NCBI GenBank assembly: GCA_964654695.1 | Contig: CAZZKJ010000004.1 | Coordinates: 49,854-113,853 of the forward strand | Direction of reading: 5' to 3' | DNA: 64,000 nt | DNA from: CAZZKJ01 sp964654695 | Lineage (GTDB): Bacteria; Krumholzibacteriota; Krumholzibacteriia; WVZY01 | In this document: one piece after another, positions 9,815-19,457 of the stretch | How positions within the stretch are numbered: the stretch's first letter is position 1 | Layout of the letters: the number at the start of each line of letters is the position of its first letter | Made by a program: the position numbers and the translations under genes | Notes under the pieces: generated by a model | What the model saw: only the letters and a program-made list of their open reading frames with translations | What the model was told of the DNA's origin: nothing | Databases searched by the model: none

Positions 9815-10678
9815 ATGAAACTTGTAAGTTTCGGCAAAGCGGGTGCAGAAAGGGCCGGCGTTATGAGCGGCGGTTCTATCATTGATATCAAGGCGGCAGA
9901 CAACGCCCTTCCGGATAATATCAGAGATATTCTCGAAAAAGATATGCTCGGTGAAGTTCGCAAACTTCTCGATGCCGCAGGCTCCGGCAGCATACCCCCA
10001 GGAGTTGCACGCCGGGCGAACGGGACACGCCTCGGCCCTCCGGTGACAAATCCAACGAAGATAATATGCCTGGGTTTGAATTACATCGACCACGCCCGCG
10101 AACAAGGCAAGGAAGTTCCGGATTGGCCCCTTCTTTTTGCAAAAGCTCCCAGCTGCCTTATCGGCGACAAGGATCCGATACCAACCCCGCCGGGAGTCGC
10201 GCAAATGGACCACGAAGTCGAACTGGCATTCGTCATTGGCAAAAAAACCAGGAATGTTGCGCAGAAGGATGCTCTATCGTGCATTGCCGGGTACGGTATA
10301 TTCATGGACATAAGCGCGCGCGATGTGCAGTTCAGAGAAAAACAATGGTTCCGGGGGAAAAGCTTTGACGGTTTCGGACCGTTTGGTCCTTGTCTGACTA
10401 CATCTGATGAAATCGCCGATCCGCACAATCTTCCGATTTCACTTAAGGTGAACGGCAAAACCATGCAGGACAGTAATACCGGCTTAATGCGGTTCAAGGT
10501 GGATTACCTGGTTCATTATCTTTCACAATGCATGACTCTCATGCCCGGCGACATAGTCGCCACGGGAACTCCGTCCGGAGTCGGGGTATTCGCATCACCG
10601 CAGCGTTTCCTGCAAAAGGGCGATGTTCTCGAAGCCCGGATTCAATCTTTGGGTTCATTGACCAATCCCGTTTCCTGA
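9815..10678 (+). CDS. Fumarylacetoacetate hydrolase (FAH) family protein
   Basis: A 287-residue protein with a short N-terminal domain and the FAH catalytic fold. Expected landmarks are ICLGLNYIDHA near residue 86, MDHEVELAFVIGK near residue 131 (acidic metal ligands), FMDISARDVQ near residue 165 and ATGTPSGVG near residue 248. Members are hydratases, decarboxylases or oxaloacetate/acylpyruvate hydrolases acting on C-C bonds beside a carbonyl; the exact substrate cannot be read from the sequence. It follows dsbD by 83 bp and a glycosyltransferase follows it by 45 bp, so the neighbourhood does not reveal a pathway. Confidence 0.9.
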   Translation: MKLVSFGKAGAERAGVMSGGSIIDIKAADNALPDNIRDILEKDMLGEVRKLLDAAGSGSIPPGVARRANGTRLGPPVTNPTKIICLGLNYIDHAREQGKEVPDWPLLFAKAPSCLIGDKDPIPTPPGVAQMDHEVELAFVIGKKTRNVAQKDALSCIAGYGIFMDISARDVQFREKQWFRGKSFDGFGPFGPCLTTSDEIADPHNLPISLKVNGKTMQDSNTGLMRFKVDYLVHYLSQCMTLMPGDIVATGTPSGVGVFASPQRFLQKGDVLEARIQSLGSLTNPVS

Positions 10679-10723
10679 ATAGTAACCGGAAAATACCAAT
10701 AGCAATGCATATCGCGGCAGCCA

Positions 10724-11953
10724 GTGAAACAAAAAGCGGATAAAGACAAGAGATTCAATCTGCTGGTCATTTCACCCTGGGCGGACATATGGTCGCTGGG
10801 CGAAGGCGCGGGTGTTTCAGATGATTACTATTTTATTGAAAAAGCCGTTCGCCGGGGCTTATCCGTGCATTTTCTGCGTCCGCGAGGGGATTCCACAAAC
10901 GGGACTCAGGCCTCAAATCACAGTGTTCATTATTATCCCAATTTTTTCCGCGCTACCCGAAAACTGCCTGCATTTCTCAAACGCATCATATGGCCGGTGC
11001 TTTTCAATATCATTGTAATTCCCGCATCAGTGATTATCGCCCGAAGAATCAGGCCTGGTTTTATTCTCGGACACTCTCATTATACGCCCCCTGCCGCCTT
11101 AATCGCCGCACGCGCAGTCGGAGCCGGATGCGGCATCAAACTTTTCGGTGTTATGGACATGGTTCACACAGAATGGAATTATTTTAAATACCTGTACAAG
11201 AACATTGAGCAGGTACTAGCCATGAAAATCCCGCAGGATACATGGATTATTCTCGATGACGGCACTTGCGGCCGCCGGGCCGCCCTGCGCAGGGGAATAC
11301 CCGGCCATAAAATCCATTTCCTCCCGAACGGCATCAATGTGGAATGGGCGGATGCACAAACCGACCGCCGAGTTGCCAGAAAAAAACTATCAATAAAAGA
11401 TGATGCATGCGCCGTGCTCTTTTTGGCCAGACTGGTGCCGTCTAAGAGACCGGAAACTGTTGTCCGCGCCATTCCTGAAATCCTCCGCAATTCGACCTGC
11501 GAAGTACAGTTTATTTTTGCCGGTGACGGCCCCCTGCGCTCATCCTGTGCTGCGCTGGCCAAACAACTGGGAATAGACGATTCGATCCGGTTTCTCGGAA
11601 CAATTCCGCACCGTGAAGTGCCCGATCTCGCATCCGCCTGCGATATATTCGTTGCTACGAGCAATCTGACAAACATGGCAATTCCAACCTGCGAAGCCAT
11701 GCTTTGTGGGCTCCCGGTAGTAGCTTTTGATGTGGGCGATACATCTAAGACCGTGATTCATGAGCGGAACGGAATCCTTGTTCAAGACGGCGATACCGCC
11801 GCTTTGTCCAGCGGCATCTTGAAGCTCATAGAATTTCCGGAGAAGAGGAAACAATACGGCAGAGAGGCCAAAGCATTCGGACGTGAACACTTCACGGGAT
11901 GGGACGCAAGAACGGATATGGAAATGGATATTATCGAGAAGCAGGTTGAATGA
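10724..11953 (+). CDS. Glycosyltransferase family 4 protein
   Basis: A 409-residue GT-B fold enzyme starting at GTG. The C-terminal half shows the nucleotide-sugar domain: VLFLARLVPSKRPETVV near residue 226, FAGDGPL near residue 266 and the PTCEAMLCGLPVVAFDVG donor-site region near residue 322 (the usual E-x7-E is altered). It should transfer a sugar from an activated donor to a cell-surface glycan or lipid. It is isolated from the main polysaccharide cluster at 51-59 kb. It converges with the TlpA-like gene, with one base between the stops. Confidence 0.88.
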   Translation: MKQKADKDKRFNLLVISPWADIWSLGEGAGVSDDYYFIEKAVRRGLSVHFLRPRGDSTNGTQASNHSVHYYPNFFRATRKLPAFLKRIIWPVLFNIIVIPASVIIARRIRPGFILGHSHYTPPAALIAARAVGAGCGIKLFGVMDMVHTEWNYFKYLYKNIEQVLAMKIPQDTWIILDDGTCGRRAALRRGIPGHKIHFLPNGINVEWADAQTDRRVARKKLSIKDDACAVLFLARLVPSKRPETVVRAIPEILRNSTCEVQFIFAGDGPLRSSCAALAKQLGIDDSIRFLGTIPHREVPDLASACDIFVATSNLTNMAIPTCEAMLCGLPVVAFDVGDTSKTVIHERNGILVQDGDTAALSSGILKLIEFPEKRKQYGREAKAFGREHFTGWDARTDMEMDIIEKQVE

Positions 11954-11954
11954 A

Positions 11955-12923
11955 TTAATGCTCCCTCAATAGCTTATCTAGTGCTCTGGCGAGCTCTCTT
12001 CCCCTTAAAGACTTATAGCGAATATTGCCTTTGCGGTCCAGAAGGAATGTTGCCGGAATGGATCGAACACGATACTGATGAGCTATGCTGTTTTTCCATC
12101 CTTCTCCGTCAAAATACTGCGGCCAATCAATCCCGTTTTCCTTGATATATTTTTCAACGGATTCTCGTTTGCTGTCCAGCGAAACCCCGACGATCTCGAA
12201 ACCCCTGGCGCTGTGCTTTTTGTAAAGCTCTATTACATTAGGCATTTCTTTTCTGCATGGACCACACCACGTAGCCCAAAAATCGATCAACACGACTTTG
12301 CCCTTTAGCTTCTTGAGTGACAGGGCTTTACCCTTCATATCCTTGACTTTGAACGGTATGGGAGGATTCCCTACCGTCAGTTTCTTGAGAACTTCCAGGT
12401 CCTCAAGGTTCGTTTTTGCTTCGTTTGTCAGGCGCACATCGATATCGGAATATTCATTAATAAACTTATTATAATATTTTTTGGCCAGATCGAACTGTTC
12501 TGAGGTTACATAATTCTTCGCAATAAAATAATTAGCATATCCCAGTCTCTTGCGTTTGGTCGCGGCGGCACCCTTTATGAAATCTTCCAAATATTTTATA
12601 GCTTTATCATTCTTGTTTATATTTGTATTTAACATACCAAGCTGATATTTAACATCCAAAGATTCATCGGCCTCGGGATACTCTTCAACGAACCGCAGCA
12701 TTCTTTCTTCAACCTTATCGAAAACCTCCAGAATCTTTTCCATCGAAGCTCCACGCGTTACGCTGTGTTCCAAAACTTTTAACTCAGACATAAGTTTTTC
12801 ATACGCATCCTTGGAACTCAATTCACTTTCGGATGCTGAGAAAGAACTCATAACTGTCAGGAACGCCATTATCAACAAAGGCAATGCGGTTAAACCGCGT
12901 TTACTGGCGAAGAATGTTCTCAT
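11955..12923 (-). CDS. TlpA-like thioredoxin with N-terminal TPR-like helical region
   Basis: A 322-residue exported protein: signal segment (LPLLIMAFLTVMSSF), a helical TPR-like region about residues 35-175 (repeats such as AIKYLEDFI and LAKKYYNKFI), then a TlpA/ResA-type domain. The active site is FWATWCGPC near residue 218, and cis-proline IPATFLL is near residue 298. It reduces disulfides or apocytochromes in the periplasm and is probably kept reduced by DsbD. It is the last gene of the minus-strand HEAT, HD-GYP, Sec-DUF1573, TlpA run, 27 bp after the putative selenoprotein, which makes the two likely partners. The ribosome site AAGGATGGAATA precedes the ATG. Confidence 0.92.
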   Translation of the reverse strand: MRTFFASKRGLTALPLLIMAFLTVMSSFSASESELSSKDAYEKLMSELKVLEHSVTRGASMEKILEVFDKVEERMLRFVEEYPEADESLDVKYQLGMLNTNINKNDKAIKYLEDFIKGAAATKRKRLGYANYFIAKNYVTSEQFDLAKKYYNKFINEYSDIDVRLTNEAKTNLEDLEVLKKLTVGNPPIPFKVKDMKGKALSLKKLKGKVVLIDFWATWCGPCRKEMPNVIELYKKHSARGFEIVGVSLDSKRESVEKYIKENGIDWPQYFDGEGWKNSIAHQYRVRSIPATFLLDRKGNIRYKSLRGRELARALDKLLREH

Positions 12924-12950
12924 TATTCCATCCTTTTTTTCGGGAGCAGG

Positions 12951-13970
12951 CTATAGAGTTCTTGCAATCAATCGAATCTTCAATGTCGGTTCTTGAGGAT
13001 CATCGGTCTTGATAATCATTTCATCCGAATAATTCCTCCTGGAGCTATCCGGCGTGAAATTTACCCGAACGACGTATTTTCTGCCGGATTCAATAGGATT
13101 GATCGACGCCGAATAGTAATCCCTGCTGAAATCGATGTGTTTTATCTTGAACTCGCCTTTTATTTTGCTTACCGTAATGGTTTTCTGATAGCCTTTCGGA
13201 GTTTGAGACTTTCCCCCGACTTGAACCCTGCCGAAATTGATGATTGAAGGCTGAGCTTTTATCATCGCGCGCGTCGTAACATTGACTTGAATGACTTTCT
13301 CAGGGCTGTGTTTGCTGTTGGTGTGCACCTTGATAGATCCCCACGTATTGACCGCGGGAAGCTTCGGATTCTTCCAGATACGGATTTTGAACGAATTAGG
13401 AGTGTTACCTTTGTCTACTTTGTATGTAATCTTCTCATCTATGTTGGATTCCAGTTTCGTAATGGCGAAGTTTTCGCCGGACTCGTTAGATATAATGTCT
13501 ATTTCCTTTTCGACCGGTTCTCCAAACATGCCGGCTAGATATACGCGGTCGGCAGGTTGAACTTCCACATAGTGCCTGATCGTTCCCGATAGAGTAAGAG
13601 TCATCCTCGGGTGTTTGGGATCATTCGATATTACGGTTGCACTTTTATTGAAGGTGCCGTGCACCCTTTTTCCATCGATTTCCAGAGTCACTTTTCCCTC
13701 CTGACCAGGAGGAATGACCTTATCAAACTTGGCCACTGTGCAGCCTCACCCAGGTTTTACACGGTTGATAACCAGGTCGGCTTTGCCCTTATTGCGGATC
13801 ATGAATTCATGCTTGAACGTTTCTATTTCGAAAACCGTTCCGAAATCATGTCTTAACTTTGATATAAAAATCTCTGGTTGATTGCCCTCGGTTTTCGCTG
13901 CTTGTACCGGGAAAAAAGCAAACAGTATGAGCAAAATAGCAAAGTATCCTGCCGTCATATTTTTTCTCAT
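12951..13970 (-). CDS. Secreted DUF1573 (ASH-like) protein, putative selenoprotein with Sec at residue 75
   Basis: One reading frame of 340 codons is interrupted by a single TGA (13746-13748). Before it: signal peptide (AILLILFAFFPVQA) and a typical DUF1573 start, RHDFGTVFEIETFKHEF, ending VINRVKPG. After it the same frame continues GCTVAKFDKVIPPGQEGK. The DUF1573 family has a conserved CGCT here, so the TGA stands exactly at the first Cys. Two further beta-sandwich segments follow (about residues 115-339). The start ATG at 13970 has AAGGAG seven bases upstream. A hairpin with a GGTC loop lies downstream (13697-13712). Read as UGA=Sec the protein has a Sec-Gly-Cys site. Alternatives are a point nonsense mutation or a sequencing error, made less likely by the second Sec gene in this window. 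Confidence 0.8.
13697..13712 (-). promoter_or_regulatory. SECIS-like hairpin downstream of the DUF1573 UGA
   Basis: Read on the minus strand the sequence is CCTCCT-GGTC-AGGAGG: a perfect six-pair stem with a GGTC tetraloop. The E. coli fdhF SECIS also presents GGUC at its apex. The loop begins 39 bases after the UGA, farther than the 18 or so in fdhF. The stem also encodes the conserved PPG of the protein, and AGGAGG could act as an internal ribosome site, so coincidence cannot be excluded. Confidence 0.55.
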
Positions 13971-14106
13971 AAAACGTCTCCTTATCCTCGAACAAATTCC
14001 GACATTGGACATGCTGAATCTCCCATGAATTATACATTTGTCAAATATAAAGTTCCAGGAATTTTTGCTCAAGTCGGTGAATATGGCGCCTTGGAAACAG
14101 GGCGAT

Positions 14107-15654
14107 TCATTCCTTAAGCAGGAAATCCGCGCTTTGTTCCGCCAGGAGGGCAGAGCAGTCTATACTTCTGATTATACTCCTCCTGAACTTTCGGCTTTCG
14201 GCGCACTTTTCCGTAAGATCAACAACGGACCCGTCGCCACCGGCGGGACCACCGGGGGTGATCAATTTTACGCAAGGACGATGGAGAAACCGAGTATCAT
14301 GATTGGGCTTTACTACTATCCCGGTCTCTTTGGTATCCAATTCGACCCCCGTACCTACAGGATAAAGCCCCATAGTTCTTATAAATACTTTCGCCAGGAA
14401 TGGATCAAATATTTCCCCGCTTTTCTGAAATATGAACCTCATTACCTTGTCCTGCCTGAGAGGAATCGGCCTGTAGACACGAGGAGAAGTCATGGCATCA
14501 TAATAATCGGAAATGGTTACAATTCTGGAGAACAACCTAAGACGCCATGCGGTGTTTTTGCGCGGATAGCCGTTAAGGTCGTAATGAACATGGTGCTGAA
14601 GAGAAACAAACATGGCATCGGCCATTTCCCTCAAAGCTTTTACCTTGGAGAGCTCTTTTATTCCGAAAAATGTGTGATATTTCATCAATTCCCAGTCTTT
14701 TCCCTTTAGTTCATTAGGATTGTTGATTATGGATTCAGGAATATAGACTTTCCCAATATCATGAAACAGGGCCGCCAGCCCCAAACGGGCTATATCGCCT
14801 TTGCACAACCTCAGTTTATCGCCCACGGCCATGGAAAGAATGCAGACGTTAACGGAATGGGCAAACGTGTATTCGTCGAAGTTCTTTATACTGGCGAGTC
14901 CCAGCAGAATCGATTCATCGGTTTGCATAATATCAACCATCTGCTGTGTCAGCCTTTTGGCTTTTCTGACTTTTATCACGTGGCGCTCTTCGATCGCCTG
15001 AACAACCTCCTTCATCAAAGCCACGGTCCTGAAAAATATCCGGTTGCTTTCTATTTTTATATTCTTTCTTTCCTGGTTGTAATCCCTCAAGCGCCTTTCC
15101 ATTGCAACATATTGAGATATGCTTATATGTGGCAGTTCAAGTGCGGCGAGTTTTTTCTCCAAACGATCATATGGATAATCTCCGTCTTCAAGTTCATAGA
15201 ATGTTTTAAGGAAATTCGCTATTTCATCGGGCATAACACCTTCATTGAACTCGATGCTTTCAACTTCTTTTTTCTTCATCTCATCCATGAGAAATTGGAA
15301 AGCGCTGAAATACTGGGAATCGGCCTTGATGCGTACATCATTTATGTTTATGTATTCCGCAGCCAGCCGGACGGCGGCACGGCTGCCTTCAGCGAAATAG
15401 CTCCCCAGGTTATCCATTAGCTCGGACAGCACGCGTTTGACGGCATTATTGTCGAGCTTATAGATCTGCACCATTTTGCTTGCGGAAAAAAGCGAATGAA
15501 TCAGCGCCAATCCCCTGCGGTTCAGTGATATCAATTCATCGCGTTCGGCGGTTTCTTCACCCGCAGCGGCCTTTTTCGCCTTGTCCGGCGCATCACCGGC
15601 AGAGTCCTCGATTAAATCCTCTGTTAAAGTTCTATATTCATTATCATCAGACAT
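14107..15654 (-). CDS. HD-GYP domain protein (probable c-di-GMP phosphodiesterase)
   Basis: A 515-residue protein without a membrane segment. The N-terminal ~220 residues are unassigned. The HD-GYP domain spans about residues 225-430: HSVNVC, LFHDIGKV near residue 294 (the HD pair), then HHVHYDLNGYPR near residue 350 (the GYP motif) and SDYYDAMTSPRVYR. The family hydrolyses cyclic di-GMP. It lies 28 bp after the HEAT-repeat gene and 136 bp before the Sec-DUF1573 gene on the same strand, with GGAG before its ATG. A charged N-terminus (EDLIEDSAGDAPDKAKK) is low complexity. Confidence 0.92.
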   Translation of the reverse strand: MSDDNEYRTLTEDLIEDSAGDAPDKAKKAAAGEETAERDELISLNRRGLALIHSLFSASKMVQIYKLDNNAVKRVLSELMDNLGSYFAEGSRAAVRLAAEYININDVRIKADSQYFSAFQFLMDEMKKKEVESIEFNEGVMPDEIANFLKTFYELEDGDYPYDRLEKKLAALELPHISISQYVAMERRLRDYNQERKNIKIESNRIFFRTVALMKEVVQAIEERHVIKVRKAKRLTQQMVDIMQTDESILLGLASIKNFDEYTFAHSVNVCILSMAVGDKLRLCKGDIARLGLAALFHDIGKVYIPESIINNPNELKGKDWELMKYHTFFGIKELSKVKALREMADAMFVSLQHHVHYDLNGYPRKNTAWRLRLFSRIVTISDYYDAMTSPRVYRPIPLRQDKVMRFIFQKSGEIFDPFLAKVFIRTMGLYPVGTGVELDTKETGIVVKPNHDTRFLHRPCVKLITPGGPAGGDGSVVDLTEKCAESRKFRRSIIRSIDCSALLAEQSADFLLKE

Positions 15655-15682
15655 TGCTCTGCTCCAGTATCGGCTTCACTCT

Positions 15683-17512
15683 TCAACCTTTCCTTAAAGA
15701 AACAAGCGCCTTTTTCGCGCGGGTGCTTATCAAGCTGCTGGAATCCAGCGATAATTCTTCTAAAAGAGGAAGCGCCCCCGGAATATTGATATTCTCCAAT
15801 GCCCGGACGGCCAAAAGTTTGTTCTCTCTGTTTTTTCCGCCCTGCATAAACCCTCTTTTCTGAATCATCTCTTTGAGCTTATCCAGAGTTTCCTCGTCTG
15901 CACTGTAACCCAGTATTCTAAATGTCAATTCTTTCTCATCCTGATCTTTTTTTGTGAATTCCTTTGTAAAAGCAATTGAATGCAGAAACTTCTTGATAAT
16001 TATGCTTTTCTTTCCTTCCAGGGAGTGAAAGGCTTTCAATCTTATTTTTTTCTCATCATCCTTCGCCAATTTGAGCAGCAGCCCTATCGCATGCTCGTTA
16101 TCGATATTTCCGAGATATTTTACAAGCTCTTCCCTGACACGGATGTCGGGATAAAAAATCAGCTCCCGTATTCTCTGAGGAATATTTGATAGGCCTGATT
16201 TATTAACCATGTAGACAGCGGCCTCGGCCGCCTCCCACTTCTCTATCAGCATGTTCTCGATTACTTCTTCTACGGAGTCGCCGGAAACGTCAACCAGGCA
16301 GTCGCATAACTCTCGGCGCAGGCGGCTGTTCGATGCGGTCTGAATTATCCTGACGAGCACAGGAACGGCGGAGTCGCCCGCCATCCTGAAATAAGCCAGC
16401 ACATCTTTCGCGGCGGCATTCCTTTGATCCAATTGTTTGGATACTGCTGTAAGAAGTTCCTCTGTTGTAAGCTTTTTTTCCATTTGTAAGCATAATTCCC
16501 GAACGCTCGAGTTGGATTCCGTGTCGGCAGTGAAGTTCATGAAAATTTCGAGCACGGAGCAGAGCCTCGCCGGCTCCGGCAAATTAATGAAATAATCCGC
16601 GAACTTTTCAATAATATTGGCAATATCTCGTAATACTGATTGGTTGTTGGAGAGAAGGGAGAATTCCAACATTGTCCGCAGCAGGCCCATCAAGCTGTCT
16701 TTTCGTTTTTCTCTCAGCAGTTCCTCGCCGCACAGTTTCAATTCATGCGATCCAATCTTAAAAGTGGTTTGCAGAAGTTCTTCAAACTCTTCTTCCATCA
16801 ACTCCTGATTTCCATTCGGATTGATGCTCGCATGCAAATTTCTGAAATAATACTCCAGCGAATCCTCAGCTTCGTTGGATTCAACGATTACCCTTCCCTT
16901 ATCCTTGAAAATTGGAATCAACTCGGCATGATCAGCGCTGTCTAATGATGATTGACCGGATCCCAGCGTATTTTTGCCGTCGCCGAATTCGCCCGACAGG
17001 TATTCATCAAGCACTCTGTACGTTATATAATCGAAATCAGCTTTCCAAAGACGGGTGACGATATCCTCGTCGGATGAGGATCTGCGCATATCGTGAATCA
17101 GCAAATCTATGAACGTATCCAGTTCCTTGAATGAAACACCGTCTCGAAATGTAACTTCACCGATTCCATCCTTGTAAAGAGTGAACGCAATACTCTCATC
17201 GCGCCTCGTATTTTCATACACTTTCTCGCCGTCCCATTCGAGGCGGAATTGATTGACGGCCAGAACCAGTTCCTGCTGTTCCTGGAAACATTCCCGCAAG
17301 CTGTTTTCGAGCTCCCTGGCAAAATTAGCCAGTATGGGATTATTTGCGGTATAGAGCTTTTTGCCGGATAAATACTTGGAAAATGCTTTTATGAAATGCT
17401 TTACCTTGAGGGGGGCATCCCTGCGCTCATCGGAAAGACCATCGTGGCAACTCTGCTGATTAGAAGCACGTACATGCTCCTTGGGCCCAGATTCTTTTAG
17501 CTTTTGGTCCAT
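15683..17512 (-). CDS. HEAT-repeat protein
   Basis: A 609-residue soluble protein with alpha-solenoid character; the C-terminal half contains degenerate HEAT/PBS-lyase-type repeats, for example DIRVREELVKYLGNI, KKIRLKAFHSLEG and ENKLLAVRALENINIPGALPLLEEL. The N-terminal ~200 residues resemble the start of the adjacent HD-GYP protein in pattern (AFSKYLSGKKLYTANNPILANF; later a FxxLLxTTF-like segment), suggesting related input regions. It probably acts as a protein-interaction scaffold for the HD-GYP protein, with which it is co-transcribed. The AGGAG ribosome site eight bases before the ATG supports this start. No catalytic motif was seen. Confidence 0.85.
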   Translation of the reverse strand: MDQKLKESGPKEHVRASNQQSCHDGLSDERRDAPLKVKHFIKAFSKYLSGKKLYTANNPILANFARELENSLRECFQEQQELVLAVNQFRLEWDGEKVYENTRRDESIAFTLYKDGIGEVTFRDGVSFKELDTFIDLLIHDMRRSSSDEDIVTRLWKADFDYITYRVLDEYLSGEFGDGKNTLGSGQSSLDSADHAELIPIFKDKGRVIVESNEAEDSLEYYFRNLHASINPNGNQELMEEEFEELLQTTFKIGSHELKLCGEELLREKRKDSLMGLLRTMLEFSLLSNNQSVLRDIANIIEKFADYFINLPEPARLCSVLEIFMNFTADTESNSSVRELCLQMEKKLTTEELLTAVSKQLDQRNAAAKDVLAYFRMAGDSAVPVLVRIIQTASNSRLRRELCDCLVDVSGDSVEEVIENMLIEKWEAAEAAVYMVNKSGLSNIPQRIRELIFYPDIRVREELVKYLGNIDNEHAIGLLLKLAKDDEKKIRLKAFHSLEGKKSIIIKKFLHSIAFTKEFTKKDQDEKELTFRILGYSADEETLDKLKEMIQKRGFMQGGKNRENKLLAVRALENINIPGALPLLEELSLDSSSLISTRAKKALVSLRKG

Positions 17513-17712
17513 TTTAAGTATCTCCTGGAATTTATGTTATATTAGCAATTGATATGCCAGCTGTTTGATCGAATAATACGGTTTCGAGCCTCGATACGCC
17601 ATCCGGGCATTATCGGAATAAAAAAAGCATAGGCGCATTTTTTGCTTTTAAGTAACTCTTAATTCTTGCATATTTCGGACTCGAATTATAAAACCGCTGT
17701 TCAATTACTATA

Positions 17713-19404
17713 ATGACAACTTATACCCGCATTAAACTGGCGCTGATGATCACGCTGCTGCTTGTAGCGGACAATGCCCGGACTGATCCATTTTTTTCCG
17801 TGGGAATGGCATTGAGACGGGATGAGCCTCCGGCCCTCCACTCCGGGCGAATTTTGGAAGCTCTATATAATGGACAATATGCTAAAGCCTTGGCTCGAGC
17901 TGATGATTATATTGCCCTTAGTCCCGGCGATCCGCTGGCATTGCTGATGAGAGCCCGTGTCCTTCGCGAAACTCTGTCCGACCAGGATGACGACAAGGAT
18001 CTGATCAAGAGAAGTGCTGAGCCGATTTACGAAGATTTGGCACGAGCAATCAGTTTATGCGACAAAGAGCTCACAGAGGTGGACGCCGACCCGAAGTGGC
18101 GTTTCTACAGAGGCTGGGCATACATGTTCAAAGCTCAGATCAGCGCTTTAGCGGGCAGCTATTGGAGCGCCGGGCGAGCGGCGAAAAAAGGCAAGAAAGA
18201 CCTCGATGAGTTTCTCAAAGCCGATCCCGGCAATGCCGATGCCCAGGGGATTTTGGGTACGTTTCTTTATTTCGCGGACGCACTTCCGGCCGCAATAAAG
18301 ATTATCAAATCTTTTTTCCTGATTCCCGGGGGAGATAAAGAACGCGGACTCAAACTGCTAAATTACGCATCGAGCCATGAGGGACTCCTGGCGGTGGATC
18401 ACAAAATAATCTTATCGGCGATATATACACTTTTCGAGGGGCGTTTTGAGGACGGCATCAAATCATTCAACAGTCTCCTAGCGCGTTATCCCTATTATCT
18501 TCGGCTCATAGAACCTCTCGGGATCGTTGCTGCTTTCTCCCCTGCGGATATCAGGGATTTTCAGGCAGTGGAAAGTGTTTTTTTAGAACGGCATATGAAT
18601 GCCTTCGCCGGTGAAACCGACCGCGAAACCCTGCTAAGGCTTCGTTACCACCGTTCGTATTCATATATGTTTTTCAACTCACCGAATGAAGCGATCATGG
18701 AATTCAAAGCAATTCTCGCAGCCCGCCCCAGCCGTCCCGATTGGCTTGCGCCGCTGTCCCTTATGAACATCGGCGTCGTATACGCTAACGGCGGTAACCC
18801 CGATGAAGCCAGGCAGGCCTTCGAAGCCGTCCGTGCCGACGGGTCAATGCATCGATTTCATTCCGTAGCCGAAAAAATGCTGGATAGACTCGATGAAATT
18901 CACCGCACCCCCAGGGATAAATATTCTGAACTGGCCTGCGCGATCTATGATAAACGATTCGAGGAGGCCTCCGGGCTTCTCTCAGGATACGAACAGGAAT
19001 ATGGAGGAGCGATTCAATATTGTTTTTATAAAGGCGAACTCAGTCTTCTCATTGGCAGGATCGACGAAGCCGAGAAAGCCTACCGGAAGGCCCTCGCCAA
19101 GAATCTACCCGAAGCTTCCCAGGTTTACCAGTTGTTCTCGGCTGTTCGGCTGGCGGAAATATTGGGCATGCAAAGAGAGTACAAGGCCGCCGAACAAATG
19201 CTCGATAAGGCTCTAGAGTATTACCATAAAGAATTTCTTGTCGACATGCTTATTAAGGGCAGGAAGCGATTCTACGAGGAATTGGCATCAAAAAAATCCG
19301 CGAACCCGCCGACGCTCATGTTTACCGGTATGGGGAGTCCATTTCCCCGCCCAGCTCCGGGTCATGAGCCTGCCGCCGGCAGTTTGGATTTCCCTTCTAA
19401 TTGA
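17713..19404 (+). CDS. Exported tetratricopeptide-repeat protein
   Basis: A 563-residue protein with a hydrophobic N-terminus (LALMITLLLVADNA) consistent with export. Most of the rest is TPR-like helical repeats, seen as ALYNGQYAKALARADDYIALSPGDPLALLMRA near the start and IDEAEKAYRKALAKN and EYKAAEQMLDKALEYYHKEF near the end. TPR proteins scaffold complexes; there is no catalytic signature. The ATG lacks a clear ribosome site, so translation may start elsewhere. It is followed by a small ferritin-like gene. Function unknown. Confidence 0.8.
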   Translation: MTTYTRIKLALMITLLLVADNARTDPFFSVGMALRRDEPPALHSGRILEALYNGQYAKALARADDYIALSPGDPLALLMRARVLRETLSDQDDDKDLIKRSAEPIYEDLARAISLCDKELTEVDADPKWRFYRGWAYMFKAQISALAGSYWSAGRAAKKGKKDLDEFLKADPGNADAQGILGTFLYFADALPAAIKIIKSFFLIPGGDKERGLKLLNYASSHEGLLAVDHKIILSAIYTLFEGRFEDGIKSFNSLLARYPYYLRLIEPLGIVAAFSPADIRDFQAVESVFLERHMNAFAGETDRETLLRLRYHRSYSYMFFNSPNEAIMEFKAILAARPSRPDWLAPLSLMNIGVVYANGGNPDEARQAFEAVRADGSMHRFHSVAEKMLDRLDEIHRTPRDKYSELACAIYDKRFEEASGLLSGYEQEYGGAIQYCFYKGELSLLIGRIDEAEKAYRKALAKNLPEASQVYQLFSAVRLAEILGMQREYKAAEQMLDKALEYYHKEFLVDMLIKGRKRFYEELASKKSANPPTLMFTGMGSPFPRPAPGHEPAAGSLDFPSN

Positions 19405-19457
19405 ATTTCCCCGCTGCCATAATTATGGTAGAATTCTGCCACAAGGGAGGTTCATCT

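Noticed and set aside
9590..10213. 207-codon minus-strand ORF
   Set aside because: Antisense to dsbD and the FAH gene; no family features.
13731..13745. GGC...GCC hairpin directly after the DUF1573 UGA as the SECIS
   Set aside because: It starts at the UGA itself, its inner pairs are mostly G-U and its loop lacks the G/GU apex; the GGTC hairpin is a better candidate.
14030..14052. TTGACA and TATAAT before the DUF1573 gene as a promoter
   Set aside because: They are only four bases apart, which cannot serve as a -35/-10 pair.
14038..14709. 223-codon plus-strand ORF
   Set aside because: Lies opposite the HD-GYP gene and has no protein-like features; a shadow of the real frame.
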